A stretch of DNA of 64,000 bases from Haliea sp040221975 (GTDB taxonomy: Bacteria; Pseudomonadota; Gammaproteobacteria; Pseudomonadales; Halieaceae), in assembly GCA_040221975.1 (NCBI GenBank), contig JAVJWR010000036.1:186001-250000 (forward strand), written 5' to 3'. Position 1 is the stretch's first letter, and each line of letters starts with the position of its first letter. Both the position numbers and the translations under genes were made by a program. The notes under the pieces were generated by a model. The model was given only the letters and a program-made list of their open reading frames with translations. It searched no databases and had not been told where the DNA came from. Of this stretch, positions 58,609 to 64,000 are shown piece after piece.

Positions 58609-60415
58609 TCCCCGACTGCAGCAGATCACCGACCGTATCGGCGAGCGCAGCGCCGACTCCCGCCGCACTTATCTGGACCGTATCGAAGCCATGCGCCGCC
58701 AGGGCCCGCAGCGAGGCAGCCTGTCCTGCAGCAACCTGGCCCACGGCTTTGCCGCCTGCGAGCCGGAGGAAAAGCAGGCGCTCAAGCTGGTGGAGGCCGC
58801 CAATATCGGTATCGTCAACGCCTACAACGACATGCTCTCAGCGCACCAGCCCCTGGGCGAGTACCCGGATATCGTCAAGCGCGCGGCCCACGCCGTGGGC
58901 TGTACCGCCCAGGTTGCCGGCGGCGTCCCCGCGATGTGCGACGGCGTTACCCAGGGCGCGGCGGGGATGGAGCTGTCCCTGTTCAGCCGCGACATCATCG
59001 CCGGCGCCACCGCCATCGCCCTGTCCCACAACATGTTCGACGGCGTCCTGTGCCTGGGAGTCTGTGACAAGATCGTGCCGGGTCTGCTGATCGGCGCGCT
59101 CAGCTTCGGCCACCTGCCGGTGATATTCGCCCCCGCGGGTCCGATGAGCAGCGGCCTCAGCAACACTGAAAAAGCCCGGGTCCGGCAACTGTTCGCCGAG
59201 GGCAAGGCCAGTCGTGAAGAACTGCTGGAAGCGGAGGCCGGCGCCTACCATGGCAAGGGTACCTGTACCTTCTACGGCACCGCCAACAGCAACCAGATGC
59301 TGATGGAGGCGATGGGCCTGCACATCCCGGGCGCCGCCTTCGAGCCGCCGGATACCGAGCTGCGCCAGCGCCTCACCGAGGCCGCGGCCCAGCGTCTGTG
59401 CCGGATCACCGCCCTGGGCAGGGAGTACACCCCGCTGGCCGAGGTGGTGGACGCAAAGGCCATCGTCAACGCCATCGTCGCCCTGCTGGCGACCGGGGGT
59501 TCCACCAACCACAGCATCCACTGGATCGCGATAGCCCGTGCCGCCGGCATCATCATCGACTGGCAGGACTTCAGCGAGCTGTCGGCGATCACCCCGCTGG
59601 TGAGCCGGGTCTACCCCAATGGCGCTGCCGACGTGAACCATTTCCACGCCGCGGGTGGTACTGCCTTCGTGATTCGCACCCTGCTCGACAGTGGCCTGCT
59701 GCATGAGGATGTACTTACCAACTGGGGGCCGGGCCTGCGCCACTACACCCGCGAGCCGCGCCTCGCTGACACCGGTCTCGACTATGTAGAGGGTACCGGG
59801 GCCAGCGCGGACCTGGCCGTACTGCGGCCGGCCTCGGAGCCGTTCTCGAGCGAGGGTGGCCTGCGTCTGCTGGAGGGCAATCTCGGCCGCGCCGTGATCA
59901 AGGTCTCGGCAGTGGCGGAGGAACACCGCGTGATCGAGGCGCCGGCGCGGGTGTTCGAAAGCCAGGACGCGCTCAAGCTGGCCTTTGAGGCCGGCGAGCT
60001 GGAGTGCAACGTGGTCGCCGTGGTGCGGTTCCAGGGACCCCGGGCCAACGGCATGCCCGAACTGCACAAGCTAACGCCCTACCTGGGCATTCTCCAGGAT
60101 CGCGGCTTCCGGGTGGCGCTGGTCACCGACGGGCGCATGTCCGGGGCCTCGGGCAAGGTGCCGGCGGCCATCCACGTCAGCCCGGAGGCGATTGCCGATG
60201 GCCCGCTGGCAAGGGTTCGCGACGGCGACATTATCCGTCTGGACTGCGACAGCGGGGAGCTGCAGGCGCTGGTGCCCGCGGACGAGTGGCGCGAGCGCCA
60301 GTGCGTCCAGCGCAGTGATGCCAGCTGCGAGTACGGGACCGGGCGCGAACTGTTCGGCTTCATGCGCGCCGCGGTCAACGAGGCGGAGGCCGGCGCCACC
60401 GTCTTCCGCGGCTGA
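58601..60415 (+). CDS. edd: Phosphogluconate dehydratase
   Basis: 604 aa, ATG start. IlvD/Edd family Fe-S dehydratase with GIVNAYNDMLSAHQPL, PAMCDGVTQGAAGMELSLFSRD, GVCDKIVPGLLIGAL, CTFYGTANSNQM, and a late DGRMSGASGKVPAAIHVSPEA. Conserved cysteines for the [4Fe-4S] cluster are present. Converts 6-phosphogluconate to KDPG. The aldolase gene eda is not in the window. Confidence 0.97.
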   Translation: MTDPRLQQITDRIGERSADSRRTYLDRIEAMRRQGPQRGSLSCSNLAHGFAACEPEEKQALKLVEAANIGIVNAYNDMLSAHQPLGEYPDIVKRAAHAVGCTAQVAGGVPAMCDGVTQGAAGMELSLFSRDIIAGATAIALSHNMFDGVLCLGVCDKIVPGLLIGALSFGHLPVIFAPAGPMSSGLSNTEKARVRQLFAEGKASREELLEAEAGAYHGKGTCTFYGTANSNQMLMEAMGLHIPGAAFEPPDTELRQRLTEAAAQRLCRITALGREYTPLAEVVDAKAIVNAIVALLATGGSTNHSIHWIAIARAAGIIIDWQDFSELSAITPLVSRVYPNGAADVNHFHAAGGTAFVIRTLLDSGLLHEDVLTNWGPGLRHYTREPRLADTGLDYVEGTGASADLAVLRPASEPFSSEGGLRLLEGNLGRAVIKVSAVAEEHRVIEAPARVFESQDALKLAFEAGELECNVVAVVRFQGPRANGMPELHKLTPYLGILQDRGFRVALVTDGRMSGASGKVPAAIHVSPEAIADGPLARVRDGDIIRLDCDSGELQALVPADEWRERQCVQRSDASCEYGTGRELFGFMRAAVNEAEAGATVFRG

Positions 60416-60433
60416 AGGCGCCGGGGCGGGGAC

Positions 60434-61633
60434 TCAGGCGGTGATTTTACGCAGGATATCCAGAATCGCGTCCCGCTCCAGCAGCTTCGGCACGGGGTAG
60501 CCTTCACACTCCTTGAAGGCCAGGCCAGCCAGATAATCGTAGTCTTCGGCGCGAATCTTGTCGGAGGTCTCCGGCAGGCCGACGTCGGCGCGCAGCTGCA
60601 CCACCGCCGCAATGAACTTGCCCGCCAGCGCATCGGTGGACTCGCCGGCGCTACCCGCCTCCACCAGCAGCGCCAGCTCCGCCAGCGCCTCGCCGGACTC
60701 CGCCCGACAGAACTCCAGCACATGCGGCAGCACCAGGGCATTGGCCAGGCCGTGGGGAATACCGTACTTGCCGCCGATCTGGTGGGCGATGGCGTGCACG
60801 TTACCGACGTTGACCTGGTTGATGGCAATACCGGCGTAATAGGCCGCCATGGCCATCGCGTCGCGGGCCTCACGATTGCTGCCATCGGCCACCGCGTCGC
60901 GCAGGTGCCGGAAGATCAGCCGGGTCGCCATGGCCGCGTGCTCCTTGCGAGTGCCGCGATCCCAGACACAAATGTAGGCCTCGATGGCGTGCGTCAGGGC
61001 ATCGATACCGGTCGCGGCGGTAATCGGCGCCGGCATCCCCAGCATCAGGTCGGAATCCAGTGCCACTGCCGTCGGCAGCAGGCTGGAGCCGGAAATCACA
61101 CCCTTCTCGCGGCTTTCGCTGTCGGAAATCACCGCGCCCATGGTGGCTTCCGAGCCGGTGCCAGACGTGGTCGGGATGACGTAGAGCTTGGGCACCTCGT
61201 GCTTGACCTTGCCAAAACCCACCCAGGTTTTCGGGTCCTCGTCGCTGCTGGCGGAGGCGGCGATGATTTTCGCCGCGTCGATGGACGAGCCGCCACCGAT
61301 GGCCAGTACCGCCTCGCAGCCGTGTTCCACCATCAGCTTGCGACCGGCCGCCACCTGGTCGTAGGTCGGGTTGGGCTCGACGCCGTCAAAGATCACGATC
61401 TCCACCCCGGTGTCGGCAAGTGCGGCAGTAGCCTGGTCGACAATGCCGAGATCCCGCAGCGGCTTGTCGGTCACCAGCAGCAGTTTGCGCACACCGGTGC
61501 GAGTGATGTGGCGACACAGTTCCGCGGCGCTGCCGCTGCCGGTATAGGCCATGTACGCCGGGCTGCCGCCCAGGCCGGCCAGGGACTTCATCAGAAACAG
61601 GGTAAAGGCGTGCTTGAACTTGCGCAGGGACAT
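60434..61633 (-). CDS. Iron-containing alcohol dehydrogenase
   Basis: 399 aa, ATG start. NAD-binding AIGGGSSIDAAKIIAA (GGGS), PTTSGTGSEATMGAVISD, and the metal ligands in DALTHAIEAYICVWDRGTRKEHA and ALVLPHVLEF...HGLANALVLPH. Family III dehydrogenase acting on alcohols, aldehydes or diols. Convergent with edd; AT-rich stretch with TATAAG just upstream of the start could be its promoter. Confidence 0.93.
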   Translation of the reverse strand: MSLRKFKHAFTLFLMKSLAGLGGSPAYMAYTGSGSAAELCRHITRTGVRKLLLVTDKPLRDLGIVDQATAALADTGVEIVIFDGVEPNPTYDQVAAGRKLMVEHGCEAVLAIGGGSSIDAAKIIAASASSDEDPKTWVGFGKVKHEVPKLYVIPTTSGTGSEATMGAVISDSESREKGVISGSSLLPTAVALDSDLMLGMPAPITAATGIDALTHAIEAYICVWDRGTRKEHAAMATRLIFRHLRDAVADGSNREARDAMAMAAYYAGIAINQVNVGNVHAIAHQIGGKYGIPHGLANALVLPHVLEFCRAESGEALAELALLVEAGSAGESTDALAGKFIAAVVQLRADVGLPETSDKIRAEDYDYLAGLAFKECEGYPVPKLLERDAILDILRKITA

Positions 61634-61695
61634 CGGGGACTCCAGTGGGGCCGTTTATGCTTATAGAATAATTGACGCTGGACAGTATGGCCAAA

Positions 61696-62883
61696 TCAGC
61701 CGTGGGAAACCATACCCACAGGGTGAACGTCTGCTGCCACAATCACTGAATCGCGGCCGGCCTCCTTGGCCTGGTACAGGGCCTGATCAGCGCGCAGCAG
61801 CAGGGCCTCCCTGCTGTCGCTCTGGTCAAAGGCGGCAATACCGAAACTTGCAGTCAGGAGAACTTCCTGGCCGTTGTCCACCAGCGGATGCTGTTGCAGT
61901 GTGCGGCGCACCCGGGCGACCATTCGGCCCGCGTCCTCGATACTGGACTCACCCATGACGATGGCAAACTCCTCGCCACCGATGCGGCCGATACAATCCT
62001 CCGCCCGCACGCTGTCGCGGAGAACCTGGGCGAAATGGGCCAGGGCAAGATCACCAATGCTGTGACCGTAGCGGTCGTTGACCCGCTTGAAGAGGTCGAT
62101 ATCGGCGAGCACCATTGTCAGCGGGCGTCGATGGCGCCGGGCGCGGGCCAGCAGGAGATCGGCGGCCTGCAGGAAACCGCGCCGGTTACTGACGCCGGTG
62201 AGCTGGTCGGTGATCGCCTGCAGGCGCAGCTTGTTGGAAAGATCCGTCGCCAGCAGGAAGATCACGGCGACACCCATGGCCACGAAAAAGGTCGGCATCA
62301 GGGCGAAGTTGACCAGGTTGTAGGCCTGCCCCTGTGCCGGCGCGGCAACTGCGCCAAACTGCAGGGCAATCGCCGCCGCCAGCCCCTGGGCGAGGCCAAA
62401 CAGGCCGTGGATCACCGCGGCCACCCGCTGCGCCAGCACTGGCTCCGGGCCGTGGCGCAGCAACAGCCAGGCCACGTGCAGCAGGGCGACACAGGCAAAG
62501 GCCGGCGCCAGCGAAACCCGCACATCCGCCCGCGGCAGCACCAGGGTAAAGACCAGCTGCGCCAGCATGATTGCCACAAACAGGCCCGCGACCCACGGCC
62601 AGGGACTGATTCTGCCCAGCCGCTGCCGATGTCCCCAGACCACGGTGATCACCAGCAGCGTGGACATCAGGTTGGCGAACAGCCAGTAGGATTCATAGGA
62701 GGGCAGCGCATCGCGCACCAGATTGACCAGGTACTGACCCATGGCCAGCAGGTAGGCAAAGGTCCAGATCAGGGCATGCCGGGGGTGGCCGAACAAACGC
62801 CAGGCGAGATAGTTGGCGCCGGCGAATACGGCGCTAACGACCACCAGCGTCAGCTGCAGCGCAGCGACGGCATCAAGGTTCAT
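61696..62883 (-). CDS. Diguanylate cyclase with membrane sensor domain
   Basis: 395 aa, ATG start. Residues 1-215 hold seven or so hydrophobic helices (MASE-like sensor); the GGDEF domain spans about 225-390 with active-site RIGGEEFAIVMGESS and an upstream substrate-binding DIDLFKRVNDRYGHSIGD. No RxxD inhibitory site immediately before the motif. Makes cyclic di-GMP; stimulus unknown. Confidence 0.94.
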   Translation of the reverse strand: MNLDAVAALQLTLVVVSAVFAGANYLAWRLFGHPRHALIWTFAYLLAMGQYLVNLVRDALPSYESYWLFANLMSTLLVITVVWGHRQRLGRISPWPWVAGLFVAIMLAQLVFTLVLPRADVRVSLAPAFACVALLHVAWLLLRHGPEPVLAQRVAAVIHGLFGLAQGLAAAIALQFGAVAAPAQGQAYNLVNFALMPTFFVAMGVAVIFLLATDLSNKLRLQAITDQLTGVSNRRGFLQAADLLLARARRHRRPLTMVLADIDLFKRVNDRYGHSIGDLALAHFAQVLRDSVRAEDCIGRIGGEEFAIVMGESSIEDAGRMVARVRRTLQQHPLVDNGQEVLLTASFGIAAFDQSDSREALLLRADQALYQAKEAGRDSVIVAADVHPVGMVSHG

Positions 62884-63016
62884 GGAAGCGTGGCAAGGGC
62901 TGCAGGCATCAGCGGATCATCGCCCAGCTGCGGCTGGCGAGCAAGCACTCTGTGCCATCAAATAACATGCCCAGCAGGAGCCGAACGCCCCTGCTGGCGC
63001 AACCCGGAGCCGCCTT

Positions 63017-63799
63017 TCAGGCGCGGCGCGGCCCGCCGCGGGTTCCCTGCCAGCGGGACCCCGAGATGGTATCGGTGAAAGGCATGAAGCCGTCGGGGTC
63101 CAGCTTGCCCGCCAGGGTCACTTCCCGGTCGAGAAAGGTGGGCCACCACAAGTGCGCGGAGACCTGTTCCCGCAGCGGCAGGCGGCTGGCCAGCGGATCC
63201 CAGGGGCTGTCGCGCAGGACCAGCTGACCCTCGACCTTTTCCCGCCAGGCGGTGCCAAACCTGCTGCGGACATGGACCACATGGGGCGGGAAGTCGTAGC
63301 CCCGCGCCGGGTCCGGCATGACACCCACCGCGAGGGAGAACTTCACCCACCATTCGTGCATGTCGAATTCCGGCAGGGGATCGTTTTCCCCGCTGGAGGT
63401 GCCGCTGAATTCCACGAAGGTGTAGCCCTGGTGGCTGGCACGGGCACTGACGTTGGGTCCGTGCCGATAATAGTCGGTGGTACAGGGGTACTTGGGCTGG
63501 CCATTGTGGTCGCGGCTGATGAAGATCGCCGACTCCTGGTCTATACCGTAGCCCAGGGCGTACTCACCGGCAGTGCCGTTGTAGTCCGCATCCACGGTCT
63601 GCAGGATGCCATATTCCGGTTCATCCGGTACCGGCACATTGTAGATGGTCAGGTTGACATGGGGTTTGGCGCCGGGGCTGATGCCGGGTGGCAACACCGC
63701 CGCAATGGCGTCGGGATCAGTCCGGTAGACAATCTTGAGCAGCGGCCAGTTGCCGATATCACCAGGGCTGCCCTGGGGTGCGTTTCCTGTGTTGGACAT
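63017..63799 (-). CDS. Acetoacetate decarboxylase-like protein
   Basis: 260 aa, ATG start. LLKIVYRTDPDAIAAVLPPGISPGAKPHVNLTIYNVPVPDEPEYG near the start, GEYALGYGIDQESAIFISRDHNGQPKYP in the middle. This fits the ADC superfamily beta-barrel. The Schiff-base lysine equivalent may be the K in QPKYP. Members include decarboxylases and aldolase-like enzymes; substrate unknown. GGAAGC just upstream is the likely ribosome-binding site. Confidence 0.85.
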   Translation of the reverse strand: MSNTGNAPQGSPGDIGNWPLLKIVYRTDPDAIAAVLPPGISPGAKPHVNLTIYNVPVPDEPEYGILQTVDADYNGTAGEYALGYGIDQESAIFISRDHNGQPKYPCTTDYYRHGPNVSARASHQGYTFVEFSGTSSGENDPLPEFDMHEWWVKFSLAVGVMPDPARGYDFPPHVVHVRSRFGTAWREKVEGQLVLRDSPWDPLASRLPLREQVSAHLWWPTFLDREVTLAGKLDPDGFMPFTDTISGSRWQGTRGGPRRA

Positions 63800-63865
63800 G
63801 CTGGAGCTTCCTTATTGGTAGGATATGGGTGGAACAGACAATGCGCGACCTGGCCCCGTCCCGAA

Positions 63866-64000
63866 TCAACCGCCGACCATGTTGGCAACCGGGTTATCGC
63901 GATTGAGGATCATGTCGGCCCGGGCGCGGATCTTCTGCTCCGTTTCCGGGGTGGTGGCCAGCAGCCAGAAGGCATCGCGCTCCAGCCCTTCCAGGGCCAT
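63866..64000 (-). CDS. C-terminal end of an unidentified protein, perhaps an SDR
   Basis: 45 codons including the stop, running in from beyond the window. LEGLERDAFWLLATTPETEQKIRARADMILNR then a short tail resembles the end of some short-chain dehydrogenases, but too little is visible. Same strand as the decarboxylase-like gene and 66 nt upstream of it, so they may form an operon. Confidence 0.5.
   Translation of the reverse strand: MALEGLERDAFWLLATTPETEQKIRARADMILNRDNPVANMVGG

Noticed and set aside
58838..60067. Minus-strand frame of 409 codons
   Set aside because: Antisense of edd, no recognisable motifs.

Overview
The window looks like chromosomal DNA of a Gram-negative gammaproteobacterium, probably marine. 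A Halieaceae/Cellvibrionales-like origin is only a guess. The support is a GC-rich backbone with zwf-pgl-edd, a YcbB-type L,D-transpeptidase and YpfJ, plus a long integron-type cassette array. Two stretches (about 1-23 kb and 30-48 kb) are clearly more AT-rich than the 52-64 kb backbone and look acquired.

(1) 1-17.5 kb, defence island, all on the minus strand. In transcription order it holds a RapA/SNF2-type helicase (17504-14418), an Hsp70/actin-fold ATPase with a C-terminal zinc ribbon, a DNA C5-cytosine methyltransferase, DrmD (SNF2 helicase), DrmMI (Eco57I-type adenine methyltransferase), a GHKL ATPase with a probable TIR-like C-terminus, an AspBHI/Mrr-like nuclease, and the first 432 codons of DrmA, which runs off the window. 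This is a DISARM class 1 core (drmD-drmMI-...-drmA) with two unusual genes inserted between drmMI and drmA and a C5 methyltransferase and a helicase/Hsp70 pair placed upstream. drmB and drmC would lie beyond position 1.

(2) 17.8-23.4 kb, accessory genes: an ARPP-1-type protein and its unknown neighbour with a 17-bp palindrome upstream, a NYN/PIN-type nuclease flanked by inverted ~100-bp repeats, a frameshifted HEPN (Apea-like) remnant, and a large unknown protein.

(3) 23.5-29.9 kb, housekeeping genes on the minus strand: Na+/Ca2+ antiporter, L,D-transpeptidase, secreted DUF1579-like protein, CPXCG protein, MscS channel, SRPBCC-like protein and a GFA-family protein.

(4) 29.95-48.4 kb, a cassette array with about 24 recognisable attC sites, all in the same orientation (sense on the minus strand), and no integron integrase in view (CALIN-like). 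Cassettes carry eight toxin-antitoxin modules (three transcribed against the array), two related VOC proteins, DJ-1/PfpI plus DUF1772, a CPBP protease, DinB, HIT, and small membrane or secreted proteins. One cassette has been hit twice: by an IS21-family element inside its gene (6-bp target duplication; the gene can be rebuilt in frame) and by an IS4-family element in its leader (9-bp duplication).

(5) 48.4-50.8 kb, an IS91-like element carrying a tyrosine recombinase and a Y-transposase between 34-bp imperfect inverted repeats. It sits where the integron platform (attI/intI) would be expected.

(6) 51.2-64 kb, GC-rich backbone: cupin, ParE-type TA pair, YpfJ metallopeptidase, periplasmic coiled-coil protein, MBL-fold hydrolase, alpha/beta hydrolase, the overlapping Entner-Doudoroff operon zwf-pgl-edd, iron alcohol dehydrogenase, GGDEF diguanylate cyclase, acetoacetate-decarboxylase-like protein, and the C-terminus of one more minus-strand gene at the window end.

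All calls come from reading motifs and gene order; no database search was run.
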